The notes beneath the pieces are model-generated. The model was not told the DNA's origin and made no database searches. It saw only the letters and a program-made list of their open reading frames with translations. Both the position numbers and the translations under genes were made by a program. Below, piece after piece: positions 50,921 to 60,399 of a stretch of 64,000 nt of DNA. Numbering within the stretch: the first letter of the stretch is position 1; each line of letters begins with the position of its first letter. The stretch covers positions 118,271-182,270 of the forward strand of contig NZ_QMBQ01000012.1 of NCBI RefSeq assembly GCF_003289965.1, read 5' to 3'. The stretch is from Mesorhizobium atlanticum. GTDB taxonomy: Bacteria; Pseudomonadota; Alphaproteobacteria; Rhizobiales; Rhizobiaceae.

Positions 50921-52208
50921 GCGCGCGCCGCTCGGCGCCGCCTTCACCAGTCAAGGTGTGGCGACAGCCATCGCCGCGCTCCTGTTCACCGTCATCATGG
51001 TCTCGTTCCGACCTTTCCAGCCGGCCGGCGCGGAACTGACCGGCGACGGCGGCGACATCGTCAACCAGCTCGGCTTCGGCTCGCTCGGCGCGATCTCCGT
51101 CTTCTCGCTGCTCGCCTTCGCCGATCCGCGCGTGGTGCGCTCGCTGGTGAGCCCCTCCTGGGCGCTGATGCTGGGCTTCTTCTTCCTGTCGGTGGTGCTG
51201 GCGACCGATCCGCCCGCGGCGATGCGCGCGGCGTCCTTCACCATGATCGGCATCATCACCATGGCGACGATCCTGGTGCTGCCGCGCGACGCCGATTCCT
51301 TCGCCCGCGTGATCATCTTCACCGCCGTGGTGGTGATCGGCCTTTCCTATATCGGCCTCATCGTCTTCCCGCATGAGGCGCTGCACACCGCCGATTCGCA
51401 GGAGCCGGAGCATGCCGGCCTGTGGCGCGGCGTCTTCACGCATAAGAACATCGCCGGTCCGGTAATGGCCTGTTTCAGCTTCGCCGGGCTCTATCTGTTC
51501 CGGCGCGGCCAGCGCTGGTGGGGTGCCGGAATCTTCTGCGCGGCGATGGTGTTCATGCTGCACACCGGCTCCAAGACGACCGCCGGACTCGTGCCGTTCT
51601 CGATCATGATCGTCGTGCTGCCCAGCCTCATCGGCATGCGGCTCGGCACCCCGATCCTGTTCGCGCTGGCGATCGTCGCGACCGCCGTCGGCACGCTCGG
51701 CATCGTCTTCATCCCGCCGGTGAAGCATCTGGCGGCGATCTATTTCCCCGATCTCACCTATACGGGACGCACGACGCTTTGGGAGTTCGCCGGCGAGATG
51801 CTGGCGAAGAAGCCGTGGACGGGCTACGGCTACGAAAGCTTCTGGGGGACGCCGCTGCTGCTCAACCAGGACCAGCCCTTCGACCGGCCCTGGGATATCC
51901 GCACCATCGTGCATGGCCATGACGGCTATCTCGACATCGCCGTGCTGATGGGCATCCCGGCGCTGTGCGTCGCCGTCTACACCTTCCTGATCGCCCCTTT
52001 GCGGGATTACATGCGCATCCCGGCGCGCAAGGAAAACATCTTCCTCGGCGACTTCTTCATGATGGTTGTGCTGTTCACGGCGCTGAACGGCTTCCTGGAA
52101 AGCTTCTTCTTCCACCGCGGCGACCCCGTCTGGCTGTTCTTCGTGCTCGGTGTGCTTGGCCTCAGGCAAGTCTCGCTGCGGCCGATTCCCCTTCGCGTCT
52201 CTCATTGA
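50889..52208 (+). CDS. O-antigen ligase/ExoQ-type polymerase
   Basis: 439 aa. About 10-12 membrane helices with the large periplasmic loop and the Wzy_C-like motif around HAGLWRGVFTHKNIAGPVMACF and LWEFAGEMLAKKPWTGYGYESFW, as in ExoQ and WaaL. In an EPS locus it would polymerise repeat units. Start at the ATG at 50889 or 50883; both lie in the overlap with the GT2 gene. Confidence 0.85.
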   Translation: MSSTDSLRRIERAPLGAAFTSQGVATAIAALLFTVIMVSFRPFQPAGAELTGDGGDIVNQLGFGSLGAISVFSLLAFADPRVVRSLVSPSWALMLGFFFLSVVLATDPPAAMRAASFTMIGIITMATILVLPRDADSFARVIIFTAVVVIGLSYIGLIVFPHEALHTADSQEPEHAGLWRGVFTHKNIAGPVMACFSFAGLYLFRRGQRWWGAGIFCAAMVFMLHTGSKTTAGLVPFSIMIVVLPSLIGMRLGTPILFALAIVATAVGTLGIVFIPPVKHLAAIYFPDLTYTGRTTLWEFAGEMLAKKPWTGYGYESFWGTPLLLNQDQPFDRPWDIRTIVHGHDGYLDIAVLMGIPALCVAVYTFLIAPLRDYMRIPARKENIFLGDFFMMVVLFTALNGFLESFFFHRGDPVWLFFVLGVLGLRQVSLRPIPLRVSH

Positions 52209-52288
52209 TCCTGGACTGTCGATCTCTCGCGGCTGGACTTTTCCAGAGCTCCGCAATTGTTTAAGGAAGCCTTCTTTCGGAGGTTTTC

Positions 52289-53104
52289 ATGTCGATCAGG
52301 CTCGTTCTCGCCGGCTGCGGCAATATGGGTTACGCCATGCTCTCGGGCTGGCTGAAGTCCGCTAGGCTCGAGCCGTCGGCGGTGTTCGTGGTCGAGCCCA
52401 ACGCGGAGCTGCGCCAGCGGGCCGAACATCTGGGCTGCCGCGTTTCCGCCGACGCCGCGGCCATTCCAGCCGGTGCCGTACCTGACCTCGTCGTCATCGC
52501 GGTAAAGCCGCAGGTGATCCGCGAGGTGACGGCGCACTACAAGCGCTTCGGCGATGGCAGGACGACTTTCGTCAGCATTGCGGCCGGCACGCCGGTCGCC
52601 ACCTTCGAGGAAATCCTGGGCAAGCTCGCGCCGGTGGTCCGCTGCATGCCCAATACACCCGCCGCGATCGGCAAGGGCATGATGGTGGTGTTTTCCAATC
52701 CGCTGGTCTCCGATGACGTCCGGCGCTTCGTCTTTGAGCTGCTTTCGGCAAGCGGCGTCGTGACGACGATCGACGACGAGAGCCTGATGGATGCCGTGAC
52801 GGCCGTCTCCGGCTCCGGCCCGGCCTATGTCTTCCACTTCATCGAGGCGTTGACGGTTGCGGCCGAGAAGGCCGGCCTGCCGGCCGAGACCGCCAAGCTG
52901 CTCGCCATGCAGACCGTTTTCGGGGCCGCCTCGCTGGCCGCTGAAAGCGACGAGGAGCCCGGCGTGCTGCGCCAGCAGGTGACCAGCCCCAACGGCACCA
53001 CCGCCGCCGCGCTGGCGGTGCTGATGGGCGAAGACCGGCTGACGAAGCTGGTCACCGAAGCCGTGGAAGCAGCGCGGCTGAGGTCGATAGAGCTGGGGAG
53101 ATAA
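52289..53104 (+). CDS. proC: Pyrroline-5-carboxylate reductase
   Basis: 271 aa. NADP Rossmann motif LVLAGCGNMGYAM and the C-terminal ProC signature TSPNGTTAAALAVLMGEDRL with its catalytic Thr/Asn region. Last step of proline synthesis. A good SD (GGAGG) precedes the ATG. Its last 53 nt overlap the end of the convergent SAF-domain gene. Confidence 0.93.
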   Translation: MSIRLVLAGCGNMGYAMLSGWLKSARLEPSAVFVVEPNAELRQRAEHLGCRVSADAAAIPAGAVPDLVVIAVKPQVIREVTAHYKRFGDGRTTFVSIAAGTPVATFEEILGKLAPVVRCMPNTPAAIGKGMMVVFSNPLVSDDVRRFVFELLSASGVVTTIDDESLMDAVTAVSGSGPAYVFHFIEALTVAAEKAGLPAETAKLLAMQTVFGAASLAAESDEEPGVLRQQVTSPNGTTAAALAVLMGEDRLTKLVTEAVEAARLRSIELGR

Positions 53105-54419
53105 CCTTCGCGCCGTACAGCATCTCGTCCTGGAGCTGCCGCAGGGCGTAGAGTCTCGTCGTCTGGTCCGGCGCTGCATTGTCCGCCGTCAGCAACTCAC
53201 CTTTCCTGACCGGCTTCAGCACCTTGCCGCCTTCGAGCAAGCCGACCGGGACGGCGCGGTTCGCCCGGGCATCGGCAATGGTCATGGTCCAGGAGCGGTA
53301 GCAGGTTTCGCCGATCGCGTCGAAGGTCTCCCCGGCTGCAAGGTCGCGCTTGGCGACCGCGCAGACTTCCGCCACCGGCCTCGGCAGGGGCACCATGTCG
53401 GGCTTGCCGTAGAGCATGATGCGGGCGGCGGTCAGCGGCACCTCCAGCGAAGTCAGATGATAGGGCCGGAACAAGCCGTAATAGGGGCCGTGGCCGACAT
53501 GGAGATCGTCCATGCGCTCGACGATGCGCGGATGCATCGCCTCGACGATGACGAACACGCCAGGCGCCACCCCCTTGCCGATCGTGTAGTCGACCACGCC
53601 TTTCCGGGAGAGCAGGCCGCCGTCCTCTTTCGGAATCAGCACCTTGGCCAGTTGATCGCGATCGGCCTTGGGGCCGTGCATGCCCGGGACATCCGGGACC
53701 AGGCCGGTGGCGTTGGCGATGGCGCACATCTCGACCATGGTCTTCGAGCCGTCGACGAATTCGACCAGCATGCGCGGGTTCATGTTCCGGCGCGCCGCCT
53801 CTTCCCGGTAGTCGTCCGGAACGGCGTCATGGTTGAGCGGATTGTTCTTGCCCTTGCCCGCCGCGACGATGCTTAACCCAAGCGCCGAGGCGAATTCGAT
53901 CAGTTCCATGCAGCTTGACGGCTCGTCGCCGGCACCGACCGAATAGACCACACCCAGCCGGTCGGCCTGCTGCTTCAGGTAACAGCCGATGGTCACGTCG
54001 GCCTCGACATTCATCATCACCAGATGCTTGCCATGCTCCATGGCCATCAGGTCGAAATCAGCGGCGACGCCCGGCTTTCCGGTGGCGTCGATGACGACGT
54101 CGATCAGCGGATTGGTGACCAGCATCTCGTTCGAGGTGATCGCGATGCGGCCAGCCTCGATCGCCTGGGTGACCTTGGAGGCAGTTTCGGCCTCGGCAGC
54201 CGTCGCCTCATCACCATAGGCGATGCGGATCGCCTCACGGGCGGTGTGCGGGCGCCGCGTGGAGATGGCCGCGATCGATATGCCCGGCATCAGCATGCCC
54301 TGCGTCACCAGATCGGTGCCCATCTCGCCGGAGCCGATGACACCGATGCGCACCGGCCTGCCCTCGGCGGCGCGGCGGGCAAGATCACGGGCAAGCCCGG
54401 TCAGGGCGACATTGGTCAT
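53052..54419 (-). CDS. Homoserine dehydrogenase-like oxidoreductase with a SAF domain
   Basis: 455 aa from the ATG at 54419. The N-terminal Rossmann fold (RIGVIGSGEMGTDLVTQ) and a homoserine-dehydrogenase-like catalytic part (DATGKPGVAADFDLMAMEHGKHLVMMNVEADVTIG) are followed by a C-terminal SAF domain (about 345-420: AVCAVAKRDLAAGETFDAIG, then SWTMTIADARANRAVPVGLLEGG). This is the COG4091 type, annotated as predicted homoserine dehydrogenase; proof of activity on homoserine is lacking. Such proteins occur in sugar and polyol catabolic loci. Here it has no obvious partner and overlaps proC tail to tail. Confidence 0.8.
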   Translation of the reverse strand: MTNVALTGLARDLARRAAEGRPVRIGVIGSGEMGTDLVTQGMLMPGISIAAISTRRPHTAREAIRIAYGDEATAAEAETASKVTQAIEAGRIAITSNEMLVTNPLIDVVIDATGKPGVAADFDLMAMEHGKHLVMMNVEADVTIGCYLKQQADRLGVVYSVGAGDEPSSCMELIEFASALGLSIVAAGKGKNNPLNHDAVPDDYREEAARRNMNPRMLVEFVDGSKTMVEMCAIANATGLVPDVPGMHGPKADRDQLAKVLIPKEDGGLLSRKGVVDYTIGKGVAPGVFVIVEAMHPRIVERMDDLHVGHGPYYGLFRPYHLTSLEVPLTAARIMLYGKPDMVPLPRPVAEVCAVAKRDLAAGETFDAIGETCYRSWTMTIADARANRAVPVGLLEGGKVLKPVRKGELLTADNAAPDQTTRLYALRQLQDEMLYGAKVISPALSTSAALLPRLR

Positions 54420-54832
54420 GCAAGAAGATCCACTGCTTTTTGATCCGGCTCGCAATACAGCGAACGATCACCGTTTGCCAACCAAACCAGACGGACATGG
54501 CGATTTCTTGCGCATTGTTTGCAAAGGTGCAGCAGATTTCCCGGGAGCTTGTATCCAGCGGCCGCATGATTCGCCATTTGTTTCAGGCCATTAACCATTG
54601 CAGCCCGCCTTGAATCGAAAATTCCTAGCCGTAGCGCGTCCTGTTTCTGTGCCATTTTTGCTACAGGCTTTGGCCCTAATGCCGGGAATCGCACTTTTAA
54701 GGGGTGTCCAACTCAATATGCACTCACATCCTCGAAAAATCTGATAGATACTCGCCGCAAGCTCCGGTGGCAGGCTTGGGCAAATAAGCGCCGATAAAAA
54801 TACAATGGCGCGGGGATAGTCACGGGGTAGAA
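54420..54832. other. Upstream region of the tolC gene and of the SAF-domain gene
   Basis: About 410 bp. A minus-strand frame (54416-54694, up to 92 aa, with CKQCARNRHVRLVW) ends in ATGA overlap with the SAF-domain start. It lacks a good start or ribosome site, so I leave it as possible rather than a gene. The right part, from about 54690, is the promoter region for the secretion genes; no operator was recognised. Confidence 0.4.
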
Positions 54833-56281
54833 ATGACCAGGACGGGTAAAGTGACCGTCGGCTGGCGGATTGCGCTTGCCATTACGGTGTCGATGCTGGT
54901 TTGCGGTAGCGCCAGCGCACTCACGCTCAAAGAAGCCGTTGCCGTCGCAGTGGAATCCAATCCGGAGATTGGCCAGGCGATCGAAAACCGCGAAGCGATC
55001 GAATTCGAGCTGCGCCAGGCGAAAGGCCTTTATCTTCCGAGCGTCGATCTGGAAGCGTCGACAGGCGTTCGCCGCCTGGACAATGACACACGGCGCGCGC
55101 TCGACGAGGATCACAAAGCCCTCTATCCGAACGAGGCCGACCTTACCGTCTCGCAGACGCTTTACGATAGCGGCGCAAGGCGGGCGGAACTCAATCGTCA
55201 GGCCTCGCGGGTCGATGGAGCTTCCTTTCGGGTTCTGGAGCGGTCCGAGTTCATCGGGCTCGCGGTCGTCCAGGACTATCTGGAATACATGCTGCAGGCT
55301 TCGATCGTGGCAGAGGCCAAGAAGAACCTTGGCTTTCATCAGTCCATTCTCAGCGACATCAAGCAAGGCATCGCGGGCGGCGCGCTCAACGACGCCGACC
55401 GGCAGCAGGCCGAGGAGCGCCTTTTTGCCGCCAAGGCGCGGATGCAGGAGGCAACCGAAGAACTCGAGGCGGCCAAGATCCGCTTCTTCAAGAATGTCGG
55501 CAAGCCGCTGATCAGCCCATCGCGGCCGGCCGATGTCTCAGCCGCCCTGCCGCGGTCGCTGGACGATGCGATCGGGCTTGCCAGGCAGAACAATCCGCGT
55601 GTCCATATGGCCAACAGCGATATCGACGCCGCGGCCTCGCTGGTCGATGCGGCGCGGGCGAAATACGGTCCGACGATCACCGCCGAGGGCGTTGCGCGTG
55701 GCGGATATGACATTGACGGCGCCGACGGCGACACCAGCGACCTGCAGGCTCGGGTGGTGCTGCGCTGGAACCTCTATCGCGGCGGCATCGACAAGGCCAA
55801 TGAGCAGGAACAGATCCGCCGCACCAGCGAGCAGCGTCTGGCGCTGCATCAGGTGCTGCGCGAGATCGAGGAAGCTGTCCGCACCTCGTGGGACCGCAGG
55901 TTCCGCCAGGCGGAACTGGCAAAGACGCTGCGACAGCAGGCGGCCACCAACGAAAAGCTCGTGGCTTCCTATCGTGAGCAGTTCAAGGTCGGACAGCGTT
56001 CGCTGCTCGACGTGCTCGATGCCCAGAACACGCGCTTCAACACCGCGACACTGGCCGACACGTCGTCCTACGCGTCGCTGTTCGCGGAGTACCGGCTGCT
56101 GGCGGCAACCGGGGAATTGCTGAAGACGCTCAACATCCAGCCGGCCAAGCAGTCCGCGGCCTACGCTCGTGAGGAATTCGGTGTGCCGGCTACGGCCGAT
56201 ACCGAGACCTATGCGCGGACGCCGTCGGAACAGAAGAACGATCTGCCGTTCGACATCCTCGCGCCGGTCAGGAAAAAGTAG
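54833..56281 (+). CDS. TolC-family outer-membrane channel of the type I secretion system
   Basis: 482 aa. Signal peptide to about residue 29 (SASA), then the two internal OEP repeats, with LTLKEAVAVAVESNPEIGQA and FKVGQRSLLDVLDAQNTRFN. It forms the periplasmic tunnel and outer-membrane pore for the ABC exporter and the HlyD adaptor that follow. First gene of a four-gene operon (tolC-like, ABC exporter, adaptor, ribbon-helix-helix protein). It is close to LapE/AggA-type TolC proteins of adhesin systems. Confidence 0.9.
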   Translation: MTRTGKVTVGWRIALAITVSMLVCGSASALTLKEAVAVAVESNPEIGQAIENREAIEFELRQAKGLYLPSVDLEASTGVRRLDNDTRRALDEDHKALYPNEADLTVSQTLYDSGARRAELNRQASRVDGASFRVLERSEFIGLAVVQDYLEYMLQASIVAEAKKNLGFHQSILSDIKQGIAGGALNDADRQQAEERLFAAKARMQEATEELEAAKIRFFKNVGKPLISPSRPADVSAALPRSLDDAIGLARQNNPRVHMANSDIDAAASLVDAARAKYGPTITAEGVARGGYDIDGADGDTSDLQARVVLRWNLYRGGIDKANEQEQIRRTSEQRLALHQVLREIEEAVRTSWDRRFRQAELAKTLRQQAATNEKLVASYREQFKVGQRSLLDVLDAQNTRFNTATLADTSSYASLFAEYRLLAATGELLKTLNIQPAKQSAAYAREEFGVPATADTETYARTPSEQKNDLPFDILAPVRKK

Positions 56282-56321
56282 CTAATGTAAGCATCGATCC
56301 CTCAGTCCTTCGGGGCGGATC

Positions 56322-58454
56322 GTGAACCAGCAACCTCATATCTTGTCGCCCAAGGAGGCTTTCAAAGCCTGCTTCTGCGCCGTTGCGGCCTATCTCGGCA
56401 GGCCGAGCGCGGAAACGGTGCTGTTTGCCGGCGTGCCGATTTCGGAGACGCGCATCGAGCCGGATGAAATCCGCCATCTGGCCGAGCGCATCGGACTGGA
56501 GGTCCAGGATTTCAGCCATCGCGATTTCCTGCGCGGCCGCTTCGATCTTCCGGCGATCGTCTTCCGCGTCAGCCAATTGCCGGTCGCGCTCCTGGCGGAA
56601 ATCGAGGGCGGGCAGTATCTGACGGCGCCGCAGGAAAACGGCCGCACCACGATCGACAGGGCGGAACTCGCCGAAAACTACATCAGCGGCGGCACGTCCT
56701 TTTCGATCACCTATGCCAACACCGCCGAAGAGATGACCGTCGGCACAGCCGCGCGGATCGAAAGGCGCCACTGGCTGACCGGCACCATGGGGGCGTTCTG
56801 GCGCACCTATTCCAAGGTGGTGCTGTCGGCGGTCTTCATCAATCTGCTGGCGATCGCCTCGCCGATCTTCACCATGAATGTCTACGACCGCATTCTGCCG
56901 AACAAGGCGATCTCCACGCTATGGGTGCTGGCGCTGGGCATCAGCGCGGCCATCCTGTTCGACCTGCTGCTCAAGACGGCCAGGGCGTCGCTGATCGACT
57001 ATGCCGGACGCAAAGCGGATCTGCGGATATCCTATCTGCTGTTCGAAAAAGTGCTGAATTCCTCGCTTTCGGCCCGGCCCGGATCGACCGGTGAATATGC
57101 AAACCGTGTCACTCAGTACGAGTTCGTGCGCGAGTTCTTCACCTCGAACACCATCAGCGTCTTCATCGACACGATTTTCGTGTTCGTCTTCCTGGCCGTG
57201 ATCTATGCCATTGGCGGCTGGCTGGTGATCATACCGGCGCTGGCTTTCGTCGTCTCCGTCATCGTCGGGCTGATAACGCAGCGGCGGATCGGCAAGCGGG
57301 TCGCCGCCTCGATGAACGAGGCATCCCAGCGCCAGGCCCTGCTGGTCGAATCCATTTCCACTCTGGAGACGATCAAGTCGCTGCGCGCCGAGGCCTATCT
57401 GCTGCGCAAATGGGGCGAGCACTCGAAGAACGCGGCCAACACGTCGGAGAAGATCAAGGAGCTCTCGGCGGCGGCGGGCAACATCACCGGCGCCATCCAG
57501 CAATTCGTGACGGTCGCCCTGGTTGTGGCCGGCGCCTATGCCTTCTCCGAAGGACAGGTCTCGACGGGCGCCATCATCGGCACCGTGATGCTTGCCGGCC
57601 GCGCTGTGGCGCCGCTCGGCCAGATCGCGATCACGCTTGCGCGTTTCCGGCAGGCCATGCTGTCGCTCAGGATCATCAACACGATCATGTCGCAGCCGGA
57701 AGACCGTCCCGACACGGTCGGTTTCGTCAACCGACCGATCCGCAGCGGCGCGCTCGTCTTCAAGAATGTCGGTTTCGCCTATCCCGGCACGGAAAACGAA
57801 GTTCTGAGCGGGCTCAACATCGCGGTCAAGCCTGGCGAGCGGATCGGCATCATCGGCCGCATCGGTTCCGGCAAGACCACGATGGGCCGGCTGATCGGCC
57901 GGCTTTTCCTTCCGACGTCGGGGGAGCTGCTCATCGACGGCATCGACATCCGCCAATACCACCCGTCGGAGGTTCGCGCCGCGGTCGGCATCGTCGCGCA
58001 GGCCGGCGACCTGTTTTCGGGAACCATCAAGGAGAACCTCCTGATGGCGGCGCCGGAAGCGACCGACGAGCAGATCATCGACGCGGCGAAGGCCGCGGGC
58101 GTCGACGACTTCGTCTCGCGGCATCCGCGCGGCTACGACATGAATGTCGGCGAGCGCGGCACCAATCTCTCGGGCGGGCAAAGGCAGTCGGTGGCAATCG
58201 CCCGGCTGCTTTTGACGAAGCCGAAGATCGTCTTCCTCGACGAGCCGTCGGGTTCGATGGACCTCGCCTCGGAACGGCAGTTGATCAAGCAGCTCAAGGT
58301 GGCATTCGACCGCAACACGACGCTGATCGTGTCGACCCATCGCTACAGCATGCTGGAGCTGGCCGACCGCCTCATCGTCATCGAGCAAGGCCGCGTCGTC
58401 GCCGACGGGCCAAAGGAACAAGTCATCCAGGCACTGCAGAAGGGCAGTGGCTGA
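56322..58454 (+). CDS. Type I secretion ABC exporter (LapB/HlyB type)
   Basis: 710 aa from the GTG at 56322 with GGGGCGGA upstream. An N-terminal C39-like domain (1-135) lacks a clear catalytic cysteine arrangement and so is probably a binding domain, as in LapB and HlyB. Six membrane helices lie at about 160-450. The ATPase has Walker A GRIGSGKTT (about 512), signature NLSGGQRQS, Walker B IVFLDEPSG and His in STHRYS. It exports substrates bearing C-terminal signals, here most probably the adhesin at 61668. Overlaps the adaptor gene by 8 nt. Confidence 0.92.
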   Translation: MNQQPHILSPKEAFKACFCAVAAYLGRPSAETVLFAGVPISETRIEPDEIRHLAERIGLEVQDFSHRDFLRGRFDLPAIVFRVSQLPVALLAEIEGGQYLTAPQENGRTTIDRAELAENYISGGTSFSITYANTAEEMTVGTAARIERRHWLTGTMGAFWRTYSKVVLSAVFINLLAIASPIFTMNVYDRILPNKAISTLWVLALGISAAILFDLLLKTARASLIDYAGRKADLRISYLLFEKVLNSSLSARPGSTGEYANRVTQYEFVREFFTSNTISVFIDTIFVFVFLAVIYAIGGWLVIIPALAFVVSVIVGLITQRRIGKRVAASMNEASQRQALLVESISTLETIKSLRAEAYLLRKWGEHSKNAANTSEKIKELSAAAGNITGAIQQFVTVALVVAGAYAFSEGQVSTGAIIGTVMLAGRAVAPLGQIAITLARFRQAMLSLRIINTIMSQPEDRPDTVGFVNRPIRSGALVFKNVGFAYPGTENEVLSGLNIAVKPGERIGIIGRIGSGKTTMGRLIGRLFLPTSGELLIDGIDIRQYHPSEVRAAVGIVAQAGDLFSGTIKENLLMAAPEATDEQIIDAAKAAGVDDFVSRHPRGYDMNVGERGTNLSGGQRQSVAIARLLLTKPKIVFLDEPSGSMDLASERQLIKQLKVAFDRNTTLIVSTHRYSMLELADRLIVIEQGRVVADGPKEQVIQALQKGSG

Positions 58455-59757
58455 CCGGAACGCAGATATGCTTGCAAGGGAAGACCGGCCACCTCTTTTC
58501 GCCTCGGCGTCCGTCTACATCATCGGCGCCCTGTTCGTGTGCTTCACGGCCTGGGCATCATTTGCCGAGGTGGACGAGATCGCGCGCGGCGACGGCAAGG
58601 TGATACCCGCCTCGAAGACGCAGGTCATCCAGGCCAGCGAACCCGGCGTCGTGCAGGAGATCGCCGTCCGGATCGGCCAGACCGTCAAGAAGAACGACCT
58701 CATCATCCGTCTCGACAATTCAGGCAACACGTCGAGCCTGGGCGAAGAGAAGGCCAAGGCGCGAGCGCTGCAGGCACGCATCGCTCGGCTGCAGTTCGAG
58801 CAGAGCGGCAATGTCGAAGGGTCCTTCCCCTGCCCCACGGAAATCCAGACGGTCGCGCCGGAAATCTGCGACAACGAGCAAAAACTGCTCGTCGCGCGCC
58901 GCGACAATTTCGAGGTCAAGCTGTCGGTTCTCAAATCGCGCCTCGATCAACGCGAGAAGGAGTTGGACGAGGCCACCGCCAATTCCGACCGCCTGTCCAA
59001 AAGCCTGGCCGTGACCGACCAGGAAGCGGCGCTGGTGGAACCCATGGTCAAGAAGGGCCTGATGGCCAGGACCGAGCAGATCCGCGTCGAGCGCGAGCAG
59101 ACCGACCTGCACGGACAGCTGGCACTCGCCGGTGAAACCATCAAGAAGACCCAGGCGGCAATCACCGAGGCGCAGCTTCAGGTGAACGAGCTCGGCCTGC
59201 AATTGCAGCAGGAGGCGCTGAGCGACCTGACGCAAGCGCTGGCCGATCTTTCCGTCGTCGACGAGACCATCCGCGGCGCCACCGACAAGGTCGCGCGCAC
59301 CGATATACGCTCGCCGGTCGACGGCATCGTCAACACGCTCGACGTCAACACGCTCGGCGCCTTCGTGCAGCCGGGCGCGGTCGTGGCCGGCATCGTGCCG
59401 ACATCCGAGACGCTGCTGGTCGAGGCACGGGTTTCGCCGCGCGACGTCGCCTTCATCCAGCCGAACCAGGAAGCGCTGATCAAGGTCACGGCCTATGACT
59501 TCTCGATCTTCGGCGGCATCGAGGGCAAGGTCTCCAACATCACCGCCGACAGCCTCGTCGACCAGAAGACCGGCGAACCCTACTACCAGGTGCGCGTCGC
59601 CACCGAGAAATCGACGCTGACAAGAAACGGCAAGACCTATTCGATCATCCCCGGTATGATCTGCTCGGTCGACATCAAGACCGGACGCAAGACGATCCTC
59701 AATTATCTCTTGAAGCCGATCAACAAGGCGCGTCAGGAGGCCATGAGTGAGCGATAG
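58447..59757 (+). CDS. HlyD-family periplasmic adaptor (membrane fusion protein)
   Basis: 436 aa from a GTG overlapping the exporter gene by 8 nt. One membrane anchor (FASASVYIIGALFVCFTAWASFAEV), a biotinyl-lipoyl half (GVVQEIAVRIGQTVKKNDLIIRLD), a coiled-coil hairpin (about 95-275) and a beta-barrel region (DIRSPVDGIVNTLDVNTLGAFVQPGAVVAGIVP). It links the ABC exporter to TolC. LapC-like by position. The downstream gene starts before its stop (11-nt overlap). Confidence 0.92.
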   Translation: MADRNADMLAREDRPPLFASASVYIIGALFVCFTAWASFAEVDEIARGDGKVIPASKTQVIQASEPGVVQEIAVRIGQTVKKNDLIIRLDNSGNTSSLGEEKAKARALQARIARLQFEQSGNVEGSFPCPTEIQTVAPEICDNEQKLLVARRDNFEVKLSVLKSRLDQREKELDEATANSDRLSKSLAVTDQEAALVEPMVKKGLMARTEQIRVEREQTDLHGQLALAGETIKKTQAAITEAQLQVNELGLQLQQEALSDLTQALADLSVVDETIRGATDKVARTDIRSPVDGIVNTLDVNTLGAFVQPGAVVAGIVPTSETLLVEARVSPRDVAFIQPNQEALIKVTAYDFSIFGGIEGKVSNITADSLVDQKTGEPYYQVRVATEKSTLTRNGKTYSIIPGMICSVDIKTGRKTILNYLLKPINKARQEAMSER

Positions 59758-60388
59758 CGCCATCCGCCCGGACACTCCGCGCGAACGGCTGCTGCCGGCG
59801 CTCGCGGCCGAGGATTTCGGCCCGGAGTTCCGCGTCGTGGCGCGCGGCGGCGTGCGTCGCGGCATCCGGCTGGAACGCGCCTTCTGGGTGTCGCTGAAGC
59901 ACATGGCGGAAAGCCGCAAATGCACGATCGGCATGCTGGTCGAGGAGATCGCCGAGCAGCATCCTGACCAGGGCAACCTCACCTCTGCGATCCGGGTCGC
60001 CTGCATGCGCGGCCTTGCCGAGGAAAGCATGGAGCTGCGCAAGCTCGCCTCGATCCGGACGATCAACGCGATCCTGGTCGCCTGCCCCTCGCCCGCCTTC
60101 GCGTTGTCTTCGTCGAAGAAGATCCTGGCCTTCAACACGCCGTTCCAGCAACTGGTCAGGCGCCAGTTGCCGAGCGCGCCTGGAGAGGATGGGCGGCAGG
60201 ATCTAAAGCTGGCGCTCGATCTCAACGTCACCGACATCTTCGCCAGGCTCGACGCCAATGGCGAAACGCCGGTGACCAGCGGCTTCGTCATCGGCGCCGG
60301 CGAGCGGCGCTATCGTGGCCAGCTCAGCGCCGTGCGCGCACCTGTCGCCGAACCGGAACTTCTGATGGCCTTCGTCTTCAACGGGTAG
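59747..60388 (+). CDS. Ribbon-helix-helix protein with a PAS-like C-terminal domain
   Basis: 213 aa from a GTG inside the end of the adaptor gene, so probably coupled. Residues about 30-90 form a ribbon-helix-helix (RGIRLERAFWVSLKHMAESRKCTIGMLVEEIAEQH, then LTSAIRVACMRGLAEE), a dimeric DNA-binding fold. The C-terminal half (ILVACPSPAFALSSSKKILAFNTPFQQLVR, then a beta-rich end) looks like a PAS domain. It shares an operon with the secretion genes and is convergent with the lapG-like gene, 11 bp apart. Inference: a sensor-type transcription factor for the adhesin locus. I know of no named protein with this architecture in LapA-type systems. Confidence 0.75.
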   Translation: MSDSAIRPDTPRERLLPALAAEDFGPEFRVVARGGVRRGIRLERAFWVSLKHMAESRKCTIGMLVEEIAEQHPDQGNLTSAIRVACMRGLAEESMELRKLASIRTINAILVACPSPAFALSSSKKILAFNTPFQQLVRRQLPSAPGEDGRQDLKLALDLNVTDIFARLDANGETPVTSGFVIGAGERRYRGQLSAVRAPVAEPELLMAFVFNG

Positions 60389-60399
60389 AGCCGGTCGGC

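Noticed and set aside
50742..52256. Minus-strand 504-codon frame opposite the polymerase-like gene
   Set aside because: His/Arg/Glu-rich antisense composition; the plus strand has membrane helices typical of Wzy/ExoQ.
54416..54694. Small minus-strand frame with ATGA overlap to the SAF-domain gene
   Set aside because: Interesting overlap but no start codon with a ribosome site; noted only in the intergenic entry.
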